Source: Bacteroides congonensis
Lineage (GTDB): Bacteria; Bacteroidota; Bacteroidia; Bacteroidales; Bacteroidaceae
Assembly (NCBI RefSeq): GCF_900130125.1
Contig: NZ_FQXY01000010.1
Span: forward strand, 310,001-374,000
DNA length: 64,000 nucleotides
Direction of reading: 5' to 3'
The position numbers were made by a program, and so were the translations under genes. Below the pieces are notes generated by a model that worked only from the letters and a program-made list of their open reading frames with translations, was not told the origin of the DNA and ran no database searches. Of the stretch, positions 16,677 through 25,745 are shown in pieces (the first letter of the stretch is position 1; each line of letters starts with the position of its first letter).

Positions 16677-19016
16677 CTACTCATTTCCTCCTGTAGCCAT
16701 TTCGTCTTCATAACCCATCTTGGCATATTTGAAACAGTCTTCACTAATATCCCCATCCCATTCGGCTATCGAGATATAGCTGCTGTCTTTTTTGAAACAA
16801 TTCGTCAGAGCCTCTTCTGCCTGCATGGCAAAAAAGTCACCTTTCCGGCAATAAAGGACTGCTTTCAGATAGAGTGTTTTCGGATCGTCCGCAGGTAAAT
16901 CTTCCAATGCTTTCTCCGCCTTTTCATTCCATGCATGTGTTTTCATCGCCAGACACATCACTACATTATTGATAGGTGAACTGTTTCTGACCAGTTCGAA
17001 TGTTTCGAGACGCCGGGCTATTTCCGCATCATTCAATCCGCTGGTTACCTTATAATATCCACCCAAACAGAAAGCAAATGCTTTTATCTTTTTGTTCTTT
17101 TCACTATCAGGCAATAACTGAGCCAAACGGCTGGCTTCGGAGAAGTCTCCCTTTTTAAGATACATAGCCAACTGATTGGCTACTACTTCTTCCACATTAT
17201 CTACACCAATCACTCGTCCGTCAAAGGTACGTTCCACGTTGCAGCCTCTCACGGAAAAGTCAACCAATGGCCTTAGGACTTCCGTATCGACCGTATCACG
17301 TTTCAAATAAGATACTGCCAGATTATTCGCAGCCAACACCCACGGCTTTCCGTTAGTCAATTCTTTAGAATAGTTGTATGCACGACGGTAAAGTTCCTCC
17401 AACTCTTTGGGGTCTTTCACCATGTTAAACAAGTGCCAATATTCATATAAGGCGAAATTCTTCTTTCCCGAACGATAATCAGGATCATTCTGATAACGAT
17501 TCAATATTTCTTCTTTTGTCAGCGCACGATAAATCTCGGCTGTATATTCACATTTCATTGAACGCAACTTAGGAAGATGTGCCTTAATGATCGTATTATA
17601 ATAAGGCAGGGCAGCCACTTGCCGATACTGCAAGTCCTGGTTCTTCGGATATTTTTCGACAATCTCGCGGATGGCGGCAGCTTCATCAGGCAGTGTGTCC
17701 TGTTCCAATAAATCTGCAACTTCCAACCAGGTAGCTACTCGTGAGTCATTCGGTGTATAAGTGTATAGCCGCTGCATAGTACGAGCAGGAATAACTGAAT
17801 AAACCAACGAACGGGCATATGCCAGACGACGCTGGGATAAAGCCATATTAGACGCATAAGAACCTTCAGGGGATGATACACTATATAAATGGAGTTCCTT
17901 CAAAGTAGAACTTTCTCCATTCACTACTTCCAACAGTTTCGCTTTCAGTTTGTCCAGTTGTATTTCATTGTTAGGATCTTCAGGATCCAATTCTGCTTTT
18001 CCTAACAAGAAACTTAGAGAAATATCTTCCACACCGGTCCGACGTTCCACTTTCGGTTTCTCTTCGTATTTTTTAGGATCCAGTTCATATTGGTCAAGCG
18101 AATATTCCAGAAAGCGCAACGGACGTCTCGGGCTACGTGTGGAAAGCTCCAACAGGCGTTCATAATAAGGACGTGTATAGTCCTCCATCTGCATGAGGGC
18201 TAATACCTGGAAATTATCCTGTGCATTGGAAAGTTTGATTGTGTCATTCCACATATAGGAAGCCTTCTCCGCCGAAAGCGGCTCATTCTCAACTATAAAA
18301 TTAAACAGTGAATCATGTTGTATGTCATATCCCATCCTTCTTTCTTGCGTCAGTGCATACTGAACGCCATCATACACGCGTGGCAACCGATACATTTCCA
18401 CTTTCTTTCCTTTACTGTTATTTATTACATATGGTTGAACGATCATCCGGGCATTATCTTTGCCAATCATCTGAGGAACTGCGACTTTTGCACCGTTCAG
18501 GATAATCATATCACCATACTGGTCAGGTGTTTCGGGCATAGACGTGACCTCTGTGCGTTGTCCTACTACCGTCACCTGACTAATCATGTGTCCCATGTCT
18601 ACATATGTAGTAATCTCACGCCGTCCATTGATCGCTTCAAACACGGCAGGCGCCGTACTTACTTTGATAACCAACGATCCGGTTTCCGGCAAAGTAATCT
18701 GATAAGCTCCCGTAGCGTCGGGCACTTCATACATGGCAGAAAGGGTAAGGCTGATATTGTCCTGATTCAAAGCGGCTTCCATATCTTTCCCTTCCTGAAC
18801 GGTATTGAAGTAGTAAATCTTTATATCACCAATAGAAGAGATATCAAACGGGACTGGTTTTCTTTTCTTCTCTGATGCTTCTTTATCCAACACACGTCCC
18901 ATTACCAACTTGGGTGCCTGCGCATTCATCTGAATGCAAGCAGCCAAATAACAGGTCAAAAGAAAAGCTATTCTCATAGCTCTGTTTATTCTTATCAAAC
19001 TTACTTTCATATCCAC
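16677..19016 (-). CDS. OmpA-like domain plus TPR-like repeats, fimbrial-operon outer-membrane protein
   Basis: 779 residues. A signal peptide is present from any of three Mets (residues 1, 3 or 14), ending IQMNAQ. The N-terminal region contains a carboxypeptidase-regulatory-like beta fold (VDMGHMISQVTVVG near 145). The middle holds an OmpA/MotB-like segment (ISLSFLLGKAELDPEDP, then LHLYSVSSPEGSYASNMALS) near 335-420; the arrangement of the last part is like the peptidoglycan-binding OmpA pattern SPEG-N-x-LSxxRA. The C-terminal 250 residues look alpha-helical and TPR-like (NNLAVSYLKRD, then VANQLAMYLKKGDFSEASRLA). Similar OmpA proteins accompany DUF3575 and fimbrillin genes in Bacteroides. It probably links fimbria assembly to peptidoglycan. 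It is 16 bases upstream of the five-module gene. Confidence 0.7.
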   Translation of the reverse strand: MDMKVSLIRINRAMRIAFLLTCYLAACIQMNAQAPKLVMGRVLDKEASEKKRKPVPFDISSIGDIKIYYFNTVQEGKDMEAALNQDNISLTLSAMYEVPDATGAYQITLPETGSLVIKVSTAPAVFEAINGRREITTYVDMGHMISQVTVVGQRTEVTSMPETPDQYGDMIILNGAKVAVPQMIGKDNARMIVQPYVINNSKGKKVEMYRLPRVYDGVQYALTQERRMGYDIQHDSLFNFIVENEPLSAEKASYMWNDTIKLSNAQDNFQVLALMQMEDYTRPYYERLLELSTRSPRRPLRFLEYSLDQYELDPKKYEEKPKVERRTGVEDISLSFLLGKAELDPEDPNNEIQLDKLKAKLLEVVNGESSTLKELHLYSVSSPEGSYASNMALSQRRLAYARSLVYSVIPARTMQRLYTYTPNDSRVATWLEVADLLEQDTLPDEAAAIREIVEKYPKNQDLQYRQVAALPYYNTIIKAHLPKLRSMKCEYTAEIYRALTKEEILNRYQNDPDYRSGKKNFALYEYWHLFNMVKDPKELEELYRRAYNYSKELTNGKPWVLAANNLAVSYLKRDTVDTEVLRPLVDFSVRGCNVERTFDGRVIGVDNVEEVVANQLAMYLKKGDFSEASRLAQLLPDSEKNKKIKAFAFCLGGYYKVTSGLNDAEIARRLETFELVRNSSPINNVVMCLAMKTHAWNEKAEKALEDLPADDPKTLYLKAVLYCRKGDFFAMQAEEALTNCFKKDSSYISIAEWDGDISEDCFKYAKMGYEDEMATGGNE

Positions 19017-19027
19017 AATCTTACTTT

Positions 19028-19594
19028 CTACCTAATAATATAAGAAATAGAAACTGCTAGTTTGGCCGGAAACAGCTTATATCCATGCGCGTTCGTCTTC
19101 CCCGGATTATTGATTGCATAATCCTCAAAGTTATCATTCTCAAAGTATTGTTGGTGCCAGAAATGGACAGCTCCGAAACCTGCCGAGAACTCGAGGTTAA
19201 AACGTTTTCCCAATGCCATCGAATATCCCATCGTTATACCGATTCCTACTGCATCTCCTTCGTAAATATGTTTTCCCCAATGAATGTCATAACTTGCGCC
19301 TAAAGCAGATATACCTATATATTCACGTACCATAGGACGACCATTGAACCAATAGCGATATTCGGGCTGCACTCCAATGATTTTGATGTCTGTTCCATAA
19401 GGTTTATATCCCCCGTAAACACTTAAATCAATACTGGAACGTTCACCTACTACCAGTTCGCATCCTAAATTGGGCACTCCTGCCAATAGTGACAAGCCGT
19501 TGGTTTTTACTGCCACTTGCTGGGCACACAAGCTCTGCGCTCCTGCAAGAAGCAGAAAAACAAAGGAGAATAGATATTTTACGATTCGTGTCAT
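19028..19594 (-). CDS. DUF3575 outer-membrane protein
   Basis: 188 residues with a signal peptide ending SLCAQ. The sequence VAVKTNGLSLLAGVPNLGCELVVG and the short tyrosine-rich strands (GVQPEYRYWFNGRP, then YIGISALGASYDIHWG) match DUF3575, a small beta-barrel-like family almost always found in fimbrillin operons. It lies 4 bases after the last pilin gene and 11 before the OmpA-like gene. It is a second, shorter DUF3575 protein than the one at the head of the operon. The function is unknown; a role in pilus anchoring at the outer membrane is plausible. Confidence 0.82.
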   Translation of the reverse strand: MTRIVKYLFSFVFLLLAGAQSLCAQQVAVKTNGLSLLAGVPNLGCELVVGERSSIDLSVYGGYKPYGTDIKIIGVQPEYRYWFNGRPMVREYIGISALGASYDIHWGKHIYEGDAVGIGITMGYSMALGKRFNLEFSAGFGAVHFWHQQYFENDNFEDYAINNPGKTNAHGYKLFPAKLAVSISYIIR

Positions 19595-19598
19595 GTCG

Positions 19599-20660
19599 TT
19601 ATTGTAACTTTACATTTTCGTCTACGGTATTACCTCCTGTCCAAGAATCCACATTAGCCGGTCCGGAAAGCGTGGCATCTTTGGGCAAGAAATTAATGCG
19701 CATTAATGTAGTCTTACCTTTCTTTATTGAGATATCATAACCATAATACTTGTAATCATAGATAGTGTACTCACGCAAATTGTTACCACCATCTTTTACC
19801 TGACAGGTGATTTTCTGTATCAAGGTTTGTTCAGGCGGGAACATAAACTTTGCGACAGACTCTCCCGGAGTATTGTATGTAATTCCGGCATTATTTGTCG
19901 AATGAAGGCAAATCAAATCCTTAGGAGAAAAAGAAAGTGTACCATCTGTCAAAGCCATCCAACCGGATTCACCTGTATTGCAATACACTGTTACTGACTG
20001 GATTCGATATCCAGCATCACATACTTGCTTACTGGTAGAATAGAAACTGAAATCCAAACGTCCGAATGCATGCTGGAAATTCAACATTATCGGATTTGTA
20101 CCCACTTCTGAATACCATGTCGGTGTTTGACCGGTGAACATATAGTCTTTCGTTTCGGACATATCACTCGGAGTAAGTTTCCAAGGTATAGCCCATTGTG
20201 CTACTCTGTTCACTTCACGCCATTCCGCTTCTTCCGTATAAGGGTAATAGCCATACATCATCAAGCCCGCATTACTCGTATTAGGGAAAGTTGCCAATTT
20301 CTCCGTCTGTAACGTTTCATAACCTGGCACATACGTGTAACAAGCATTAAATAAATTTGCCTGGAAATCACTCTCATTTTTTTTATTGAACAAGTCACAG
20401 TCGCTATTATGATTACCCTGTATGGCAGGAATACCAAAAACGCCCAACTGTGCATTCGGTTCAAAAGCAGTTATCGGTGCACGAGTACCCGGCCCTGTTA
20501 CCTCAACCACAACAGAAGCGAAAATGTTGGAGCTGAAAGAAACTACAGCTCCACCATTTACATTAGTATTATTTCCTGATTGAGGCGTATTATCGTCATC
20601 CTTACTACATGATGCCAATAAAAACGACAACGCTACGCCTGCTATCATCCATTTATTCAT
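19599..20660 (-). CDS. Fimbrillin-family lipoprotein, fourth pilin-like gene
   Basis: 353 residues with lipobox LLASC (Cys18) followed by SKDDD. A TR dipeptide at Arg60 (GPGTRAPI) fits the arginine site at which Mfa/Fim pilins are cleaved during maturation. The body is a two-domain beta fold with LNFQHAFGRLDFSFYS, the mid-protein FxHxLxRLxF strand shared by all four pilins here. The C-terminus is NVDSWTGGNTVDENVK, related to the WxxGGxI ending of its neighbours, which probably acts as the donor strand in fibre assembly. The last pilin of the set is often a tip or accessory subunit. Five bases separate it from the preceding gene. Confidence 0.82.
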   Translation of the reverse strand: MNKWMIAGVALSFLLASCSKDDDNTPQSGNNTNVNGGAVVSFSSNIFASVVVEVTGPGTRAPITAFEPNAQLGVFGIPAIQGNHNSDCDLFNKKNESDFQANLFNACYTYVPGYETLQTEKLATFPNTSNAGLMMYGYYPYTEEAEWREVNRVAQWAIPWKLTPSDMSETKDYMFTGQTPTWYSEVGTNPIMLNFQHAFGRLDFSFYSTSKQVCDAGYRIQSVTVYCNTGESGWMALTDGTLSFSPKDLICLHSTNNAGITYNTPGESVAKFMFPPEQTLIQKITCQVKDGGNNLREYTIYDYKYYGYDISIKKGKTTLMRINFLPKDATLSGPANVDSWTGGNTVDENVKLQ

Positions 20661-20665
20661 AAGAA

Positions 20666-21739
20666 TTAGTTTACTTCCTGATCAATAGTCTGGTCTGCAT
20701 CCTTCCATTCTTCCAATGTAGCATTGATATCAACTACACGCAAACCGTAAATTGTCAACTTAACCTTATAAGCTTTACCTGCTTCAAACGGAGAAATCTG
20801 ACCTTCCGCATTTTTGTAAGTGATGGTAACTTCATTGGTCTGTGTTCTTTCCTGACCATTTACCATTGCAGACAAAGTAACATTAAGCACATAAGACCCG
20901 GATGCTGTAGGCAATAACATTACATTTCCTGCATCTTTTTCAGTTTTCGTTTCCAAAGCTACATTTGTTGTATACTTATTATCACCAAAATATGCAGGAA
21001 TTTCCTCATTAGCGCCTGTACCAGTCAGAATTCCTTTATTGACACCGGCAACAGCCAAAGAAGCTGTTTTCTGAGAAGTCACAGTTATATTCTTAATGCT
21101 CACAGGCCATACTTTACCATTTTCAAGCAAACCTTCATCTCCACCTATTCCAAAAAGCTGTAATTGGGTCAGCAAGTGCTTGAACTTTAATTCAGGTGTT
21201 ACCCCGCCTTTACGGAAATAACGGGCATTATAGCCGGAGTAAGTTTTTCCGTCAGCAGAATCCACATCTTCAGCTATTGCTTCGCCCCAAAGAATATCTT
21301 TGTTACCAGTAACTTCATAAGTAACGGTAGCATTATTGGAAGATAAGGATGGGTTAGTCGGAATCGGACTACAAGCATAGAATGAGAAATTCACATCGCT
21401 ATTCAAAGGATAAAAATAGACATCATTGTCACCTCCCAGTTTGACCTTTCCGTCCGTTGCAACTTTTCCATCCACATAATTAGCCGGTGAAAACAAGTTA
21501 CCGGAAGCTGTATTCCAGCCGGAGCCTGCATTGTCTAATCCCCACACACGAATCGGAGTATCCTGCCATTTACTAACAACGGCTCTTGTTTGAGTAATAG
21601 AAATGTTAGAACCGGCATTCAATGAAACTGCTCCGTCAAAAGGAATATTAACCTCTTCTTTTTGATCTACCACGTCATTATTTGAGCAACTTGCCAATAT
21701 TGCAGCCGCTCCCAGTATAAATAGATATTTTTTATTCAT
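20666..21739 (-). CDS. Fimbrillin-family lipoprotein, third pilin-like gene
   Basis: 357 residues with lipobox ILASC (Cys18). A TR dipeptide at Arg52 (TQTRAVV) is the likely maturation cleavage site. ELKFKHLLTQLQLFG is the conserved inter-domain strand, and GVNKGILTGTG matches the GxxKGI loop of its neighbour at 21761-22984. The C-terminus TLEEWKDADQTIDQEVN is a divergent form of the tail motif, with Trp kept and the Gly-Gly lost. Known Mfa1/FimA-type pilins are lipid-anchored precursors cleaved at Arg after reaching the surface and then polymerised by strand exchange. No adhesin domain was seen. Confidence 0.84.
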   Translation of the reverse strand: MNKKYLFILGAAAILASCSNNDVVDQKEEVNIPFDGAVSLNAGSNISITQTRAVVSKWQDTPIRVWGLDNAGSGWNTASGNLFSPANYVDGKVATDGKVKLGGDNDVYFYPLNSDVNFSFYACSPIPTNPSLSSNNATVTYEVTGNKDILWGEAIAEDVDSADGKTYSGYNARYFRKGGVTPELKFKHLLTQLQLFGIGGDEGLLENGKVWPVSIKNITVTSQKTASLAVAGVNKGILTGTGANEEIPAYFGDNKYTTNVALETKTEKDAGNVMLLPTASGSYVLNVTLSAMVNGQERTQTNEVTITYKNAEGQISPFEAGKAYKVKLTIYGLRVVDINATLEEWKDADQTIDQEVN

Positions 21740-21760
21740 ATTCAGATATTTAGTTTATTA

Positions 21761-22984
21761 TTATTCTGTAAATGTATCATCAGGATTGATATTGATATCA
21801 CCACCATCTATCCATTCACCAAGTTCTGCTTTAAGCTCAATCTTCTTGATGCCATAAACAGCAATTGTGACATTATAAGAAGTAGATGCAGCGAAAGTAG
21901 TAATACCGGCAGCAGCACCATCTTTAGTTACATCACTAGCTTTCAAAGTCAACTTGTATGTTTCTGTCTGCTGTTCAACAGGCACCGTATTACCTGATTC
22001 ATCAATTTCCTGTTTAACAACAACTTCAATATCATAGGTTTCAACACCCGGTTCAACTAACAATGCTTCACCTACAGCAGTCGGAGTTGCCGCATCAGCT
22101 GCCGAAGCATAGTACGTTTTATCTGTTAACGGCTGCATTACATTACCATTTCTTTCCTGAAGAGACAATAAAGAGCCTTCATCATTTCCATCCCATTTGA
22201 TACCCTTATTTGCATCTGCAGCATATACAAATACCAACTTTCCGGTAGTTTTTGATTTTACTTTAATAGATTGTACATACACATTCTCAGGTTTAGAACT
22301 TCCCATACCTTTGATGTTGAATACAAGACGAGTCAACAAGTGTTCAAACTTCATTGAGGGCTGAACTTCTCTACGAGCTGTATAAGAACTGTATGCCTTA
22401 TTTATATCTTCAGCATCAAGTTTGGCCTTATCTGCTTCAGAAAGTTCAGCTTTTGCAATCATCAAATCCTGAGAACCATTAATCACAAAAGATTTATACA
22501 GTACGTTTGTACCATTCATAGCCTCAGATCTTGCTTCTCCAGTTACAGCATCATCTCCATAATAACCAAAGAAATCATAAGCGCCACTACGTGGGAAATA
22601 ACGAGATTCGTCATTTTTCCATTTAACACCTGAAATCTTATCACCCGTTCCAACTGTTCCCTCTTCATCACGCAAAGCATAAGTATTCAGGTCTGCAATT
22701 CTATCGCTCATTGTTATGCCTGTCTTAGAATCCTTCTGGCAAGCATAGATATACAATTTTTGCCCACTCCATGTATTAGAAATAGTAGCACCATCACCTC
22801 CGATAGTACCGGCACTTCTGGTAGCATTAACAGTTACAGAAGGAGCGGCGGCAGAAAGTAAGATAGCATCTGCGCTAGGTGTCAAATCTACAGGTTCATT
22901 TCCTGGTACACCCTCATTTTCGCTCTGCGAACAAGATGCCAACACTCCGGCTGCCACCATTGCATAAAGAAAAAATCGTTTCAT
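21761..22984 (-). CDS. Fimbrillin-family lipoprotein, second pilin-like gene
   Basis: 407 residues with lipobox VLASC (Cys18). A TR dipeptide at Arg56 (NATRSAG) marks the likely cleavage site. Typical elements are YFPRSGAYDFFGYYGDD, SMKFEHLLTRLVFNIKG and ANKGIKWDG, all found in fimbrillin-family proteins. The C-terminus ends ELGEWIDGGDININPDD, the WxxGGDI(N) tail shared with the pilin upstream and a probable donor strand. It is 21 bases before the third pilin and 45 after the first. It has the fullest motif set together with the gene at 23030, so these two are the best candidates for the main shaft pilin. Confidence 0.86.
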   Translation of the reverse strand: MKRFFLYAMVAAGVLASCSQSENEGVPGNEPVDLTPSADAILLSAAAPSVTVNATRSAGTIGGDGATISNTWSGQKLYIYACQKDSKTGITMSDRIADLNTYALRDEEGTVGTGDKISGVKWKNDESRYFPRSGAYDFFGYYGDDAVTGEARSEAMNGTNVLYKSFVINGSQDLMIAKAELSEADKAKLDAEDINKAYSSYTARREVQPSMKFEHLLTRLVFNIKGMGSSKPENVYVQSIKVKSKTTGKLVFVYAADANKGIKWDGNDEGSLLSLQERNGNVMQPLTDKTYYASAADAATPTAVGEALLVEPGVETYDIEVVVKQEIDESGNTVPVEQQTETYKLTLKASDVTKDGAAAGITTFAASTSYNVTIAVYGIKKIELKAELGEWIDGGDININPDDTFTE

Positions 22985-23029
22985 AAATCACACAAATTTA
23001 AATTAATAATAATATGTAAGTTTCACTTT

Positions 23030-24388
23030 TTATTCATCCTCATATTTATCGTCCGGACTAATGTTTATATCTCCCCCATTCGTCCAAACTCCACTTTCGA
23101 CAGTAGATTTAATATCTGACAAGCTATTAATTGTCAAGTAGATAGTATACGCTTTCCCTGCACTAAAAATTCCATTATCATTTTTATTTTCCAGTTCTAC
23201 ATCAACTTCCGTATATAACGCCCCTTCTTGTCCCTGTTCCGCACTCAAAGTAATTTTTGCCCGATAAGAATCAGCAGGTGCCACCAATAAACTTGTACCA
23301 CTATCACGGTCGTTATCTTTGTCTTTATCAAGAACATAGCGATAATGTTTTTTATCATCATCCGTCACATTCTCATAGATAGGACAATCAGCTACCAAAC
23401 ACCATCCGGCACTTCCAACGAGTTCCCCGTTTTTCTTTCTTAGTTCAAAAGAAGTATAATCCTCGTTATCAAAAGATATCCCCCTCTTGGGCTTTGTCAT
23501 ATCATCCGCATCAGGGTCACTTACCGCTACTGTAAACCGTCCTTTATATTTTGAATTCAACTCGATCTTTTTAACTGTCAAAGTCTGATCCAACGAAGGT
23601 ATGTCACTACCATTCTGGTTTGAACCGCCATCTGGCCTACAAACCACAAACCGGAGAAGAACCAAATGATGTTCAAACTGAAATACCGGATTTAGTCCAT
23701 GATTGGCAGAATATGCACTAAATGCCCGCCCCAGAATTTTATCCCCATATGGATTATCTTTGTATTTATCTTTCTGGGTCTCTGGATCTGCCATAGAAGA
23801 CATGAAGTCTCTGCGTCCATCCAGTTCGACATCATAATAAATATGATCTTTCTCACGATGGCACTCACCCATCCAATCATCCAAATAATAAGCAAAGAAG
23901 TTATAAGGCTGATTCGTATTCTTCATATTATAATAGATCTCCTGAGAATTCTCATCCGGATAGAAAAGCATTAAATTGGAATCTTCTTTCTTTACGCCTA
24001 CTTCTTTCCCGTGCTCAGAAACCTGTACATTTGCTCCTCCGGTTCTATGCCCATCCAACAAGCAGAAATCCTGGTTTGTCTCACTCCAAGGTTTGGACAA
24101 ATCCGTTTGCGGATCCTTATTAAAAGCATATACATAGAATTTTACATTGTCCCAGAAACTCGCATCATTGCCATTATTGACCTCACCGCTTCCGCGTGTC
24201 AATATCTCAAAATCAGACATACCTAAACTCAATACAATAGGAATCGGCTCCACTAAGGGAGCATCGTCATCTGTCGTCAGTTCTCCTACATATGTATCTC
24301 CGGAACAATTAAACAACAGTATCGAACAAAATCCGATCAATAAACAGTGCTTAATCTTCATATATATTATCTGCTCTTTTTTCATCAT
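23030..24388 (-). CDS. Fimbrillin-family lipoprotein, first pilin-like gene
   Basis: 452 residues from 24388, or 443 from the Met at 24361, which gives a tidier signal peptide (MKIKHCLLIGFCSILLFNC). The lipobox is LLFNC. A TR dipeptide (EILTRGSG) lies 56 residues from that second Met. NYNMKNTNQPYNFFAYYLDD-type segments, VFQFEHHLVLLRFVV and KRGISFDNEDY are the pilin hallmarks, and the chain ends VWTNGGDINISPDD, the same tail as the next gene. It is the largest of the four pilins. The longer reading starts 5 bases after the upstream DUF5119-like gene. Confidence 0.83.
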   Translation of the reverse strand: MMKKEQIIYMKIKHCLLIGFCSILLFNCSGDTYVGELTTDDDAPLVEPIPIVLSLGMSDFEILTRGSGEVNNGNDASFWDNVKFYVYAFNKDPQTDLSKPWSETNQDFCLLDGHRTGGANVQVSEHGKEVGVKKEDSNLMLFYPDENSQEIYYNMKNTNQPYNFFAYYLDDWMGECHREKDHIYYDVELDGRRDFMSSMADPETQKDKYKDNPYGDKILGRAFSAYSANHGLNPVFQFEHHLVLLRFVVCRPDGGSNQNGSDIPSLDQTLTVKKIELNSKYKGRFTVAVSDPDADDMTKPKRGISFDNEDYTSFELRKKNGELVGSAGWCLVADCPIYENVTDDDKKHYRYVLDKDKDNDRDSGTSLLVAPADSYRAKITLSAEQGQEGALYTEVDVELENKNDNGIFSAGKAYTIYLTINSLSDIKSTVESGVWTNGGDINISPDDKYEDE

Positions 24389-24392
24389 TCCA

Positions 24393-25745
24393 TTATATGT
24401 CTACATGAATATCACCTACAACTTCCCATCCACATACACCGTCACTACCCATTTCCGGGTTTAATCCTACAATACGGAAAGGCGTCTCAATCTTCAACGC
24501 AGCCCGGTCTTTCACTTTCTTGCGCTCATTCACCTGTCCTGTTTCCACCGTAATCTCCTGTTCTTTGATTTGTTTTGACAGATTGGACTTCGCATGAATA
24601 GCCCGAACATCTGTAGGAGTTTTCACATACAAAACGATACAGCAAACGCCCGGCCCTGTTATTGTGTAACTATCCACACCGCCTATCAATCCGAATACTT
24701 CTAAAGACGCTTTGCATGAAAGAGTTACAACAGGCTTTTCTCCTTCAGCAGATTGGGAAACTTCTTTTTCAATCACTTTTACAATCACCCTTTTCAACTC
24801 TGCAATATTCAAAATACCTGTAGATAAAGAGACTTCCGGCGCAATACCAGCCATTTCTACATAAATATCTTGAATATCATCCTCTGCTAACTGATTATTC
24901 TTCTCATCTGCTGCTAATTGAACTGTGAACTGGATATCAACATGTTGGGTAAGAGATGTAAAATCAAAAGGCTGTATATAATTCTTCCCGGCATCCAATT
25001 CTAAATAGTCACGACGAGCTACCAGCAACCTACGGCCAGCATCCTTTACATAGCCGATTCCAGGATTTAAATCCGCCCATTTCCGATTGTCTACCAGTTC
25101 TTTACTTACATCTTTCTGTACTACTTCCTTATGGCGCATCTTAACTTGCCTGACCGGAATAGCTTCATCGGCTTTAAACTCATCTAAACCAACCAGCGAT
25201 ACTCTCTTGTCTTCCTCTTCTACCTGTATAACCTTACCATCATTATCTTTCAAATCATTTCCTTCACCGTCTTTTTTCGTTACTTTTACCTTCGGATATT
25301 TCGGATCAGTAAAAGCCATCATAAAGTATTCTCCACCAGGAAGTTTGATATCCGGTTGATATTCATCTGTCGGTTCTGTACCGCCGTCAGGAGTCTCAGT
25401 TCCGCTATCGTCACGAGTCACAGAATCATCTCCGGGAGTTTCAGAACTGTCACCGCCAGGCGTAGTTCCCGGTTCTTCATCTTTACTCTTTTCGACCAAA
25501 AATCTCCCGTCTTTATCCGTTTGATAAACCATATGTCGTGTATTCAAAATACGGGTTGCCACGAAATACAAACGTTCAGGTGTTTCGGCGGCTGACAAGT
25601 TTAAATCACTCCAATTATATGTGACAGAAAAGCCATCCACCACATGAGGATGCGTTCCCTCATCACATAAATCCACCTTCGTACAACCGACCAGCAATAA
25701 CGACGCAAATATGACCTGATATATAATAGTAGTTGCTTTCATCAT
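24393..25745 (-). CDS. DUF5119-like fimbrial accessory lipoprotein
   Basis: 450 residues with lipobox LLLVGC (Cys21). The segment VDLCDEGTHPHVVDGFSVTYNWSD after the lipid anchor resembles DUF5119/FimB-type proteins, which accompany DUF3575 in fimbrillin operons and probably anchor or terminate the fibre. A low-complexity insert of Asp, Gly, Thr and Ser (residues about 87-130) interrupts the first domain. The rest is predicted beta-sandwich (YFMMAFTDP, then VDIQFTVQLAADEKNN and ISTGILNIAELKRV-like strands). It is coupled to the upstream DUF3575 gene by a 4-base ATGA overlap (25742-25745). The Cys-lined VCCIVLY strand near the end is unusual. Confidence 0.7.
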   Translation of the reverse strand: MMKATTIIYQVIFASLLLVGCTKVDLCDEGTHPHVVDGFSVTYNWSDLNLSAAETPERLYFVATRILNTRHMVYQTDKDGRFLVEKSKDEEPGTTPGGDSSETPGDDSVTRDDSGTETPDGGTEPTDEYQPDIKLPGGEYFMMAFTDPKYPKVKVTKKDGEGNDLKDNDGKVIQVEEEDKRVSLVGLDEFKADEAIPVRQVKMRHKEVVQKDVSKELVDNRKWADLNPGIGYVKDAGRRLLVARRDYLELDAGKNYIQPFDFTSLTQHVDIQFTVQLAADEKNNQLAEDDIQDIYVEMAGIAPEVSLSTGILNIAELKRVIVKVIEKEVSQSAEGEKPVVTLSCKASLEVFGLIGGVDSYTITGPGVCCIVLYVKTPTDVRAIHAKSNLSKQIKEQEITVETGQVNERKKVKDRAALKIETPFRIVGLNPEMGSDGVCGWEVVGDIHVDI

